Shown here: positions 1 to 11,000 of the stretch, piece after piece | Layout of the letters: the number at the start of each line of letters is the position of its first letter | How positions within the stretch are numbered: the stretch's first letter is position 1 | Assembly (NCBI GenBank): GCA_016647705.1 | Contig: CM028328.1 | Location: 1,608,501 to 1,672,500 of the forward strand | Source of the DNA: Eucommia ulmoides | Lineage: Eukaryota > Streptophyta > Magnoliopsida > Garryales > Eucommiaceae | DNA: 64,000 bases | Direction: 5' to 3' | Position numbers and translations under genes: made by a program | The notes under the pieces: model-generated | Seen by the model: the letters and a program-made list of their open reading frames with translations, nothing else | Told to the model about the DNA's origin: nothing | Databases searched by the model: none

Positions 1-183
1 GTGAAATCATTCTAAATTACCATTTTGCCCTTTGTTATATAAAAAATAGGGTATTATTTTATATTATAATATGTAGAAATGGAAAAATAGTCAATTAAGC
101 AAAAAATATATTCTTTTTTTAATACACATAAAATATTTTCCTTTTTCTTTTCATTTTCCATCCTTCCAACCAAACATACCCTA
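1..183. mobile_element. MITE-G, right part, cut by window start
   Basis: This matches the right half of the fuller MITE-G copies at 34091-34482 and 45404-45833, including the terminal AACATACCCT next to AGTCTTGATC. The left part lies outside the window. It is a non-autonomous DNA element without coding capacity. The class is probably hAT-like, judged from a 6-8 bp AAGTCTT flank repeat in the fuller copies. Confidence 0.55.
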
Positions 184-489
184 AGTCTTGATCTTTGATT
201 AATCAACACTGCATTTATATGTACAATTTGTAGAATAATTTCAATTCTCCTCTATTTTTCATTCACGAAATCGTGTCCTACACTCCACACCTCTCCTAGA
301 AAAAGTGGTTTTTGATGCTTTGTACGCTTGAAATTTGAACAAAAACTCACTTTGGTACCTATAATTTCAATTTGAAAATGTATTACCTTTTTTTTTTAAT
401 CATTCCACAATAATCCGAGTCATTATCCGTACTATAATTTTAGATAAAAACCAGTCATCTATCATGCATCTGATGTTAAAAAAATAATA

Positions 490-532
<43 letters not shown>

Positions 533-1175
533 GTCCTTCTTCACTCCCCTTTCCCTTAAGGTACTTTGACCTCCTTAGTCTTTATACATTGATTTTGAAC
601 CATCTTGTCCCCCTTTACTTTAAAGTTCTAAGCTTTATCCGTTTCTACTTATAATAAATTATAAAATTAATTTTTTTTATTATTATTTAAATCGAAGAAA
701 TATATAAAAAAAAATTAGTAAATTAAATATCTCACCAAAATTTTACGTAAAATGGATAAAATTTCCCTTTGTTTTAATTTTACTTATATTTTGTCTTTAA
801 CAAAAAAGGATAAAGAGAGAGAGAGAGAGAGCTAGGGATAGAAAATACAGAATTTTAAACTAAAAAAAAAAAGAAGCAACGAAGTCATTTTATATTTTTT
901 GTAATGAATATGAGCTTCTCCCTTTGGTCCATAGTAGTAGAATAGGGTGATGTCTAAGTTTTTAAAGTAGAGGGATTAAAATGCAATAAAACTAAAGTAG
1001 AAGGAGTATAAAAGACAATTAACCATACTTTAGCAACTTTACTAAACTGTCAAGCATTTTCTTTCATAATTTATTTATTTATTTAATTTATTTATTTTTT
1101 GATGTGGCTTAGAATTAAGTCAAGCCAAGTCTTCGTGGAAAGTGGAGCACAAAAATTGCATGCTAATGCTACAAG
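184..1175 (+). repeat. RUR unit 1 (RLP-upstream repeat)
   Basis: This unit runs in the same order as the sequence upstream of RLP1. It has a module with GTTTTTGATGCTTTGTAC, a TTTGGTACC/CATAATTTC stretch, an (AAT)n microsatellite at about 497-531, a GA tract, then the CTCCCTTTGGTCCATAG block, and it ends in an RLP promoter relic. No open frame of note lies inside. It is closely matched by 34500-35475 and 45840-46805. Confidence 0.8.
1104..1175 (+). promoter_or_regulatory. RLP core-promoter relic, no gene attached
   Basis: The stretch from TGGCTTAGAATTAAGTCAAG to GCATGCTAATGCTACAAG aligns with the RLP1 promoter at 7951-8022. The RLP TATAAATA is replaced by TACAAGGG, so the TATA box looks lost. 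Downstream the sequence goes straight into another RUR unit rather than an RLP 5'UTR. Similar relics lie at 4769-4835, 15062-15133, 17076-17148, 24126-24195, 26632-26700, 31573-31645, 35403-35475, 42592-42665, about 46743-46810, 50036-50095, 50627-50690 and 53390-53462. Confidence 0.7.
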
Positions 1176-2352
1176 GGGATAGAGAGGGGTTTTGACGTTT
1201 TGTAGCCTTCATATCTGAACAAGAACTCAATTTGGTCCCCATAATTTCAATTTGAACATATATCACCTTAAAATGTCTTAATCATTCCATTACAATCCAA
1301 CTCATTATCCATATTATAATTTTAGATTAAAAAAATAAACAAACAGTCATCTAACAAGCACCTGATGTTAAAAAGAGAGAGACAAAGAAAGATATAGAAA
1401 ATGTTACTTTTTTTTTTAACCTTTATTACCGTCAATATTGAATTTTAAACTTGAAAAAAAAACAAACAATGAAGTCATTTTATATTTTTTGTAATAAATG
1501 TTAGCTTCTCCCTTTAGTCCATAGTAATCGAATAAGGTGGCGTGTAGGTTTTTAAAGTAGAGGGTTGAAATTTAACAAAACTAAAGTATATGGGGGAGAA
1601 AAGGCAATTAACCATTTTCTCTCATGACTCTTGTTTTTGTGGCTTAGATTTAAGTCAAGTCAATCTTTGGAAAATCCTACCTTTGTTCATTTCTTCTTCT
1701 ATATTATCAATCACTCGCTGCATATCCAAATAAGTGATTTACATAATTATTTGATAGATAAATATTTGATAGCTTTAACGATATTTGTATTTTAAATCAT
1801 TATTTTATTATTATATTTAATAAGTACTTAATGTATTTAATTTTAAATAGTTATCGAACCAATTTTAGTCAATATTGAGGACTAAATTAAAATCTAAAAC
1901 TCCAAAGAGTGTCGAATCTTGTACAATAAGTGGTGGACCACCAACTTATGGAATAAGTTCAATTCTCCTCTATTTTTTCTTCACGTGTACTACACTCCTC
2001 TCCTAGAAAAAAGGAGTTTTGATGCTTTTTACCCTTCAAATTTGAACAAAACTCACTTTGATACCCATAATTTCAATTTGAAATTATATCACCTAATTTT
2101 TTTTAATTATTCCACTATAGTCCGACCAATCATCTACGATACAACTAAAGTTAAAAAAAAATTAAAAAAAATAAATAAAAAACAAGACGGTTAAGCAATG
2201 GTAGTCTCCTTTTTCCCTTTCATATTTCCTCAATACTATTAAAGATTAATTGATTTTAATTTACTCCCTCATACTTTTATTTTCATTCATTTTGACTCGT
2301 ATACTTTAAACACCTAAGCTTTATCTCTATTCTACTTATAATAAATTGAAAA
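1176..2352 (+). repeat. RUR units 2-3 with linker
   Basis: These are head-to-tail RUR modules. The first ends in the relic at 1640-1730. It is followed by an AT-rich linker (GATAGATAAATATTTGATAG type), a small hairpin GGTGGACCACC near 1931, and a new module starting CTCCTAGAAAAAAGGAG near 2000. No gene is supported. The 91-codon open stretch at 1919-2194 is just repeat sequence. Confidence 0.75.
1640..1730 (+). pseudogene. RLP promoter plus signal-peptide coding relic
   Basis: GGCTTAGATTTAAGTCAAGT (1641-1660) corresponds to the RLP promoter box. After a deletion, 1686-1730 resembles RLP1 8127-8170, the code for the hydrophobic signal peptide and the residues just after it. The clearest shared run is CACTCGCTGCATATCCAAA, where RLP1 has CACTCACTGCATATCCAAA. 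The open frame does not continue as RLP. Confidence 0.6.
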
Positions 2353-3358
2353 ATAAAATAAGGGTTAACTTTAACGGAATTTCATTTTGTGACTTGCATA
2401 TGCTATTTTTATGGGTAAAAACATAATTTTCTATTTTTTTCTTTACTTTCTCTTTTATTCTTCTTTTCTCTTTTAAAAAGAGAAGTTGATATTTTAGAGA
2501 GAGAAAGAGACATGTGGTTTTAATATCAGACACTTAGTTCATTTCACTCAATATATATAGATTCATACCATATCTATTCATCTTTTATCCGTTAATTATT
2601 GATCTCATCTCAATCTCCACATGTTATGTGATTTAAAAAATGAATCAAGTGTTTGAGTTTTCACTAAGTGTTATAAACGACGTATTGCATATTAACAAGA
2701 CCATTTGTAAATAAATCATCTTTCTCTAATTAACATATTAAACCCATTTGTACGAAGTAAGTTTCATTTTGCCTACTAATATTTTTATTTCATCATATTG
2801 TAATTTGCTTTATTGATATAAGTTTCAAGAGTTGCCTTTTATGGAACCCACTATATAACATTTTGAACTCCTGAAGTTATAATATATTGAACCCTAGAGT
2901 TTATAATTTGCATCCAACAAATTTAATTGTTAGTTAAAACAAAAAATCTAGTCAGATGGAGAAGGAAGTTTAATGAGATTTTTAATAATTTATAGATTCT
3001 ACCTAAATTCTCCTCAAAACGCAAACAGGCGCACAATGTTGCACATAAAAGTTTAGGGTACAAAGTGCAACATAACATAACCTTTTGGGATATAAAGTGT
3101 AATTTACTGTAATCATATGCCTCATACCCACTTCTTTGTATTTATATCAAACTCTATTTTTAATCTTATAAAATAAAATAAATAAACAAATAATAATTTA
3201 AAAAATATTATTTTATTTTTAGTAATCCAAAGAAAAATAATTTCACAATAATTGGGCCTGGCTTGGTAGGCCCAAAAGTCGGTATCTAATATTTGTCCAT
3301 ATGCAATAAATCAAATTGAGTCCCAGTTGGCGTTAGAAAGGGGCAATTTTTTTTTTTT
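2353..3358. repeat. FB-A arm fragment, AT-rich linker and R-T repeat
   Basis: About 2353-2540 is an inner arm of the fold-back element FB-A (GTTAACTTTAACGGAATTTC, then ACATAATTTTCTATTTTTTT). About 2858-3122 is a copy of the anonymous R-T repeat (TTTTGAACTCCTGAAG to ATAAAGTGTAATTTACTG). Other R-T copies are at 6180-6440, 17600-17725, 28385-28618, 29210-29470 and 52142-52410. No gene is supported. Confidence 0.6.
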
Positions 3359-3560
3359 TTTTTGGTTGTCGTGAAAAAGTGTTTTTTGATGCTTTGTACC
3401 CTTGAAATTTGAACAAAAACTCACTTTGGTCCCTATAATTTCAATTTGAAAATGTATCACCTATTTTTTTTAATCATTCCACAATAATCCGAGTCATTAT
3501 CCATATTATAATTTTAGATAAAAACCAGTCATCTACCATGCATCTGATGTTAAAAAAATA

Positions 3561-3612
<52 letters not shown>

Positions 3613-3734
3613 TGTCCTTCTTCACTCCCCTTTCCTTTAAGGTACTTTGACCTCCTTAGTCCTTATACATTGATTTTGAACCATCTTGTCCCCCCTTACT
3701 TTAAACTCCTAAACTTTATCCCCTTTCCTTTAAG
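3359..3734 (+). repeat. RUR unit, 5' half, broken by FB-B
   Basis: It holds the GATGCTTTGTACCCTTGAAA module, an (AAT)n run at about 3561-3612 and the block CTTTGACCTCCTTAGTCC. It is then interrupted by the fold-back element FB-B at about 3735. The junction GGTTGTCGTGAAAAAGTG near 3363 also occurs at 41216 and 52650, so these three copies share one rearrangement. Confidence 0.7.
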
Positions 3735-3782
3735 GTCTTTTCACGTTTTTTAAAATTTTTTAATCATTTTTCATTAATTTTT

Positions 3783-3823
<41 letters not shown>

Positions 3824-4363
3824 TCTCTATCTCTCTCTCCCACCACCTCCCTCTCCCTCCCTTTCCCCTCTCTCACTGCCACCCCACCCCCGTAACAAGG
3901 GGTGCAACCACCCCTATAACAGGGGGTGAGTTCACCCCCTGTTGCAGTGGGTGTACTCAACCCCGTAACAGGGGATGAGTTCACCCCCTATTGTGAGGGT
4001 GGAATACACCCCCTGCAACAAGGGGTGTTTTCACCCTCTGTTTCAGGGGGTGCAACCACCTCTTGTTGCATGGGGTGGGGTGGGAGGGAGAGAGGGGAAG
4101 GGGAAGAAGAGGGAGAGGGAAGGAGGGAGAGGGAGGTGGCGGGAGAGAGAGAGAGTGATTAAAAAAAATTAATTAAAAATGATTAAAAAATTAAAAAAAC
4201 ATAAGAAGACCATTTTACCCATGAGATTCTGTTAATTTTAACAGAATCTCTAACGGAATGACCATTTTGAAACGTTATGATACATAGAGGGTTTGGAATG
4301 AAACGTTTAAACTTAGAATGACCACTTAGAAATGTGTCAATAGTTAGAGAGTCTAAATTAGAA
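3735..4363. mobile_element. FB-B fold-back element, copy 1, left arm truncated
   Basis: It starts inside the left arm at GGTCTTTTCACG and ends with the right terminal arm (GTGTCAATAGTTAGAGAGTC). The arms contain a TC tract (3786-3820) mirrored by GA tracts (4085-4156). The outer left terminus seen in the complete copy at 19410-20077 is missing. Open frames of up to 78 codons on both strands are low-complexity by-products of the palindromic core, not genes. Confidence 0.7.
3887..4078. repeat. Array of about 8 short palindromes in FB-B core
   Basis: About eight imperfect units of roughly 25 bp each look like CACCCCCTGTTGCAGGGGGT, and each could fold on itself. The same core in FB-B copy 2 (about 19705-19750) has only about two such units. 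This is a GC-rich island in AT-rich sequence. Confidence 0.75.
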
Positions 4364-5985
4364 AACTAACTTTTATTATTATTATTATTATTATTATTTG
4401 ACTCAAAAAAATATGTTAACAATTTATCTCACCAAAGTTTTACATTAAAGGGACAAAACCAACCTCCATTTTAATTTTATTTTTATTTTGTTTATAACAA
4501 AAAGAAAAAATAAATAAAAAGAGAGAAAGAAAGAAAATTAGAGATAGAAAATGGTAGCTTTTGTTTTCTTTCTTTTACTGTCAATATTGAATTTTAAACT
4601 AAAAAAAAAAAAACAGTGAAGTCATTTTATATTTTTTGTAATAAATGTGAGATTCTCCCTTTAGTCCATGGTAGTAGAATATGGTAATTAGTAGGTTTTT
4701 AAAGTAAAGGGGTTAAAATACAATAAAACAAAAGTATAAGGCGGATAAAAGGCAATAATTTTTTTTTTGGCTTAGAATTAAGTCAAGCCAAGTTATCGTG
4801 GAAAATAAAGCACATAAATTGCATGCTAATGCTACAAACAAGGGGATTGGGAAGGGTTTTGAGGCTTTGTACCCTTCATATTTGAACAAGAACTCACTTT
4901 GGTCCCCATAATTTCAAATTGAACATATATCACCTTAAAATTTCTTAATCATTCCACTACAATCCGACTCATTATCCATATTATGATTTTAGATAAAATA
5001 AATAAATAAATAGTCATCTAACATGCACCTAATGGTAAAAAGCGAGAGAGACAAAGAAAGCTGATAGAAAATGTTACTTTTTTTTTTTTTTCTTTTTATT
5101 ACCGTCAACTTTGAATTTCAAACCTGAAAAAAAAAAAAAAAAAAAAAAAAGTCATTTTATATATTTTGTAATAAATGTTAGCTTCTCCCTTTAATCCATA
5201 GTAATCGAATAAGCTGGCGTGTAGGTTTTTAAAGTAGAGGGTTGAAATTCCACAAAATTAAAGTATATGGGGGGATAAAAGGCAATTAACCATACTTTCA
5301 ACAGCTTTACTAATCTGGATAACCATTTTCTCTCATGACTCTCGTTTTTGTGGCTTAGATTTAAGTCAAGTCAATCTTTGGAAAATCCAAAATAAGTGAT
5401 TTACATAATTATTTGATAGATAAATATTTGATAGCTTTAACGATATTTGTATATTAAATCATTATTATATTTAATAAATATTTAATAAGTACTTAATGTA
5501 TTTAATTTTAAATAGTGATCGAACCAATTTCAGTCAATATTGAGGACTAAATTAAAATCTAAAACTCCAAAGAATCTCGAATCTTGTACAATAAGTGGTG
5601 GACCACCAACTTATGGAATAAGTTCAATTGTCCTAGAAAAAGGAGTTTTGATGCTTTTTACCCTTCAAATTTGAACAAAACTCACTTTGATACCCATAAT
5701 TTCAATTTGAAATTATATCACCTAATTTTTTTTTAATTATTCCACTATAGTCCGACCAATCATCTACCATACAACTGATGTTAAAAAAAATTAAAAAAAA
5801 TAAATAAAAAACAAGACGGTTAAGCAATGGTAGTTTCCTTCTTCCCTTCCATATTTCCTCAATACTATTAAAGATTAATTGATTTTAATTTACTCCCTCA
5901 TACTTTTATTTTCATTCATTTTGACTCGTATACTTTAAACACCTAAGCTTTATCTCTATTCTACTTATAATAAATTGAAAAAGAA
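4364..5985 (+). repeat. RUR units with two promoter relics
   Basis: RUR modules run from the 3' edge of FB-B. A promoter relic is at 4769-4835 (TATA replaced by TACAAACA). A second at 5351-5390 retains only CCAAAATAAGTGAT of the RLP start relic. Hairpin GGTGGACCACC lies near 5595. No coding sequence is supported. Confidence 0.7.
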
Positions 5986-6959
5986 AATAAGGGTTAACTT
6001 TAACGGAATTTCATTTTGTGACTTGCATATGCTATTTTTACGGGTAAAAACATAATTTTCTATTTTTTTCTTTACTTCTTCTTTTATTCTTCTACTTCTC
6101 TTTTAATTTTCTAATATTTTTATTTCATCATATTGTAATTTGCCTTTATTGATTTAAGTTTCAAGAGTTGCCTTTTATGGAACCCACTATATAACATTTT
6201 GAACTCCTGAAATTATAATATATGAACTCTAGAGTTTATAATTTGCATCTAACAAATTTAATTGTCAGTTCTAACAAAAAATCTAGTCAAATGGAGAAGG
6301 AAGTTTAACGAGATTTTTAATAATTTATAGATTCTGCCCAAATTCTCCTCAAAAAGCAAACGTGCGTGCAATGTTGCACATAAAAGTTTAGGGTACAAAT
6401 TACATTATAACATAAACTTTTGGGAAATATAGTGTAATTTACTTATATCAAACTCGGTTTTTATCTTCACCCACTATTTTTCTAATAAAATAAATTAATA
6501 AATAAAGAAAAATATTGAAAAATATTATTTTATCTTTAATCTGTTGTCTTGAACTGAATGTATAAATATTAAAATTGAGACGTATGATTTTAAAAATCAA
6601 TGATTGTAAAAACGTTAAAAATTAAAAAATTATATGTTATCTTTCTCTAAAATATCAAATTCTCTTGTAAAAGAAAAGAAGAAGAGAGAGAAAGTAAAGA
6701 AAAAATAAAAAGTATGTTTTTACCCTAAAAATGGCAAATCACATGACAAAATTCCATCAAAATTAGTACTTATTTTTAACAGTAGAGCCACAACACGCTG
6801 CAAATAAGATGACCTAATTTGTAATTTGCCGTTTTTTTTTTTCAATCTCCCTCCCCCAAACAGAGTCATTTTTTTCACTCCCCACCCTGCTCCGGTGGCA
6901 ACGACCCCCAATTCACAGGCGACTACAACCTCTCTCTTTATTAACTCTCTATTCACTTT
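5986..6959. repeat. Composite: FB-A left arm, R-T, FB-A right arm, CTC piece
   Basis: About 5986-6110 is an FB-A left arm, 6180-6440 an R-T copy, and 6640-6830 an FB-A right arm ending TTTGTAATTTGCC. About 6838-6955 is CTC, a GC-richer anonymous piece (AATCTCCCTCCCCCAAACAG to TTAACTCTCTATTCAC). CTC recurs at 18137, 20868, 21880, 22305, 31205, 33678, 44990, 55436 and 62075. Only short reverse-strand frames are present. Confidence 0.55.
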
Positions 6960-8014
6960 TTAAGTCAAGTCTATGGAAATTGTGGCTTAGATTTAAGTCA
7001 AGTCTATGGAAATTGTGATAGATAAAGTCGTGTGCCATACTGCTCTCCTAGAAAAAAGGGGTTTTGACGCTTTGTACTCTTCAAATTTGAACAAAAATTC
7101 ATTTTCTTACCCATAATTTCAATTTGAAAATATATCACCTAAAATTTTCTTAATTATACCACTATAGACAGAACAATCATCTACCATACACCTGATGTTA
7201 AGCAATGCTAGTCTCCTTCTTCCCTTCTATTTTCCTCAATACTATTAAAGATTAATTGACTTTTACCCCCTCATACTTTGATTTCATTCATTTTGACCCG
7301 CATACTTTAAACACCTAAACTTTATCCCAATCTACATATAATAAATTGAAAAATTATTTTTTAAAATTATTTAACTCAAACAAATATGTTAAAAATTTAG
7401 TAAATTAAATATCTCACCAAAATTTTACATGAAAGGGACAAAACTACCATTTATATTATTATTATTATTATTATTATTATTATCATTATTATTATTATTA
7501 TTATTATTATTTAACTCAAAGGAATATGTTAACAATTTATCTCAGCAAAATTTTAAGGGACAAAAATACCCTTTATTTTAATTTTAGTTTTATTTTGTCT
7601 TTAACAAAAATTAAAAATAAAAATAAAAAGAGAGAGAGAAAGAAAGTTAGAGATAGAAAATGTTAGTTTTTTTTTCCTTTTATTACTGTCAATATTGAAT
7701 TTTAAACTAAAATAAAAATAATTTAAAGAAAAAAAAAACAGTGAAATCATTTTATATTTTTTGTAATAAATGTGAGCTTCTCCCTTTAGTCCATGGTAGT
7801 AGAATAGGGTGATGAGTATGCTTTTAAAGTAGAGGGGTTAAAAGACAACAAAACTAAAGTATAAGGGGGATAAAAGGCAATTAACCATACTTTCAATAGC
7901 TTTACAAAACTACGCAACCATTTTGTCTCAAAACTCAATTTTTTTTTTCGTGGTTTAGAATTAAGTCAACCAAGTCTTTGTGAAAAATGGAGCACATAAA
8001 TTGCATGCTAATGC
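6960..8014 (+). repeat. RUR unit directly upstream of RLP1
   Basis: This unit leads without interruption into a live RLP gene and so defines RUR. It holds the module CTCCTAGAAAAAAGGGG (7045), an (ATT)n run at 7457-7511, a GA tract near 7630, the block CTCCCTTTAGTCCATGG (7780) and the promoter box from 7951. Its first part (about 7020-7440) is closely matched by 54010-54450 upstream of RLP2, so the RLP duplication probably reached back this far before about 2 kb was inserted or lost. Confidence 0.75.
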
Positions 8015-8022
8015 TATAAATA
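8015..8022 (+). promoter_or_regulatory. TATA box of RLP1
   Basis: TATAAATA lies 83 bp before the ATG at 8098. It follows the conserved GCATGCTAATGC, which is present in every RUR promoter relic and in RLP2. Confidence 0.7.
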
Positions 8023-8097
8023 TGAAGTAGAGCTTTTGTTAAGAAATCAAATCAACCACAAACTTAATCCCTTCCTTAATCACCACCAGCAGCAACC

Positions 8098-11000
8098 ATG
8101 AGATTAATAATGTTTATTTTGTTTTTGCTTATTTCTTCATTCATATTAGCACTCACTGCATATCCAAAACAAAGGATTTGCAGTGAGAAAGATAAAAGAG
8201 TCCTTCTTAATTTCAAAGCAGGTCTGAAAGATCCTTCAAACAGACTGTCTTCGTGGTCTGAAAATGGAGGAGACTGCTGTCAATGGACAGGAGTCCACTG
8301 CAACAATGCAACAGGTCGAGTCACAAGGCTCCATCTCCGTAATCCATGCGACATTTCCGAAGATTATTATTGTTACAAAACGTCGATATTGGGTGGAAAT
8401 GTTACTTCTTCTTTGCTTGAATTGGAATCTCTCAATCATTTAGACTTGAGCCAAAACAACTTTGATGGGAGTTCCATTCCGGCTTCCTTGGGTTCGATGG
8501 GAAGCCTCACGTACCTCAATTTCTCCGATGCTAATTTCGCGGGGATGATTCCTCACCAATTCAGAAACTTCTCCAACATCCGCTATTTGGATCTGGGATG
8601 GAATTATGGCTTATATGCGCATGACTTGAGCTGGATGACTGGTCTTCATTCTTTGAAATACCTCGACTTGTCTGGAGTCAATCTTCAAAACGCGACGAAC
8701 TGGTATGAAGTGGTAAGCATGCTTCATTCTCTTCAAGTACTTAAACTTCCATCCACCAATCTCAATTCCTCTATACCGTTTGAGATTGGCCAACTAAAAC
8801 ATCTTGAAATTCTCTCACTTCAAAATAATTCATTGCGTGGTCCTATTCCTCAATCGTTGGGAAATTTATCCTCCTTAGAGGGATTGGATTTATCTTTCAA
8901 TCAACTGAGTGGTCCTATTCCTCAATCGTTGGGAAATTTATCCTCCTTGAGGGAACTATTTCTGTTTGACAATCAACTGAGTGGTCCTATTCCTCAATCG
9001 TTGGGAAATTTATCCTCCTTAGAGGAATTACACTTGTCTTCCAATCAATTGAGTGGTCCTATTCCTCAATCGTTGGAAAATTTATCCTCTTTGAGGGAAC
9101 TATTTCTGTTTGACAATCAACTGAGTGGTCCTATTCCTCAATCGTTGGGAAATTTATCCTCCTTAGAGGAATTACACTTGTCTTCCAATCAACTGAGTGG
9201 TCCTATTCCTCAATCGTTGGGAAATTTATCCTCCTTAGAGGAATTAGACTTGTCTTCCAATCAACTGAGTGGTCCTATTCCTCAATCGTTGGGAAATTTA
9301 TCCTCCTTAGAGGAATTATACTTGTCTTCTAATCAATTGAGTGGTCCTATTCCCTTATTGTTGGGAAATTTATCCTCCTTGAGGGAACTATTTCTGTTTG
9401 ACAATCAACTGAGTGGTCATATTCCTCAATCGTTGGGAAATTTATCCTCCTTAGAGGAATTAGACTTGCCTTCCAATCAACTGAGTGGTCCTATTCCTCA
9501 ATCGTTGGGAAATTTATCCTCCTTAGAGGAATTATACTTGCCTTCCAATCAACTGAGTGGTCCTATTCCTCAATCGTTGGGAAATTTATCATCCTTAGAA
9601 GAATTAGACTTGTCTTTCAATCAACTGAGTGGTCCTATTCCTCAATCGTTGGAAAATTTATCCTCCTTGAGGGAACTATTTCTATTTGACAATCAACTGA
9701 GTGGTCCTATTCCTCAATCGTGGGACTTCTTATCTCAACTTGATGTGATCGATTGTAGTGGCAATCAGATATTTGGGGACATATCCAACATTTTCCTAAA
9801 TGCCAGCTACATCAATTTGGATTCAAATAAATTCACAGGACATGTGCCACGTTTGTCTCCAAATGTTTATGAAGTTTATTTGGCAAACAATTTTCTATCC
9901 GGAGAAATTTCCACCTTTTTTTGCCCAAAAGAACGTGGAGAAAATAACTTAGAGATTCTCGACTTATCAAATAATTCATTCTTTGGTGGCCTTCCAAATG
10001 AATGTTTGGTGTATTGGCAATCTTTGCTCAGTTTAAATTTGGGAAAAAATAATCTCTCCGGATGTATTCCGGACTCGATAAGCTTTTTAACTCAACTCCA
10101 ATCACTGCAATTGCACAACAATAACTTGCAAGGAAACATACCTTTGTCATTGAAGAACTGTACAAATTTGGTTATCATAGACTTTGCAACAAATCGCTTA
10201 AATGGAGTTGTGCCGTACTGGATTGTAGAACTGACTAATCTCGAGGCTCTTATATTAAGATCCAACAACTTTAGTGGCAAGATTCCTCTACAAATATGGG
10301 AATGTCCTAAACTTGCAATACTAGATCTGGCCAATAATTCTCTCTCCGGACCTTTGCCAACCGATATCAATTTGTTAGCCATGAAAAATACATCACAACA
10401 TCAATCATCGATTTTCATTATTGCAAATTTTTCCCAAGGAGAACTTTTTTATGACGAACCTTTGGAATTATTCATAAACAAAAGATACTCGATGTACGAC
10501 GAGATACTTGGATTGGTCATGAGCATCGATCTTTCAAGTAATAACCTAACTGGGTTAATCCCACTAGAGATATCAAGTCTTGTCGAATTGGTGTATCTAA
10601 ACTTATCAAATAACCAATTCAAGGGAAACATACCTGATCAATTTGGGGAAATGAAGAAATTAGAAGTCCTTGATCTCTCTAGAAATCGCCTCTCAGGTGA
10701 AATTCCTCAAAGCTTCGCGGGTTTGACGTTTCTCCATGAATTGAACGTGTCATACAACAATTTATCAGGTCAAATACTTTCCGGCACTCAGTTACAAAGC
10801 TTCGACGAATCCAGCTATATCGGTAATAAAAGACTTTGTGGAACTCCTCTACTCAAAAGCTGCACCAAAAATAAAGAAATTTCAAAAATTCCAACATCCA
10901 CCAATGAAGAAGACGATCGATTTGAAACCTCATGGTTTTACTTCGGAATGGGTTATGGATTTGGTGTTGCATTTTTGGGAGTTTGGGGTATTCTCGTTTT

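Noticed and set aside
1960..2010. Hairpin plus CTAG as a Helitron 3' end
   Set aside because: The GGTGGACCACC hairpin is about 70 bases from CCTAG; Helitrons have about 10-12 bases between hairpin and CTRR end, and no TC 5' end was seen.
2336..2533. 65-codon reverse frame repeated at 16314 and 27892
   Set aside because: It is the inner arm of FB-A read backwards; no start context or domain.
3760..4172. Open frames of 65-78 codons on both strands
   Set aside because: They read through TC/GA tracts and the palindromic core of FB-B; composition is low-complexity and the frames are mirror images of each other.
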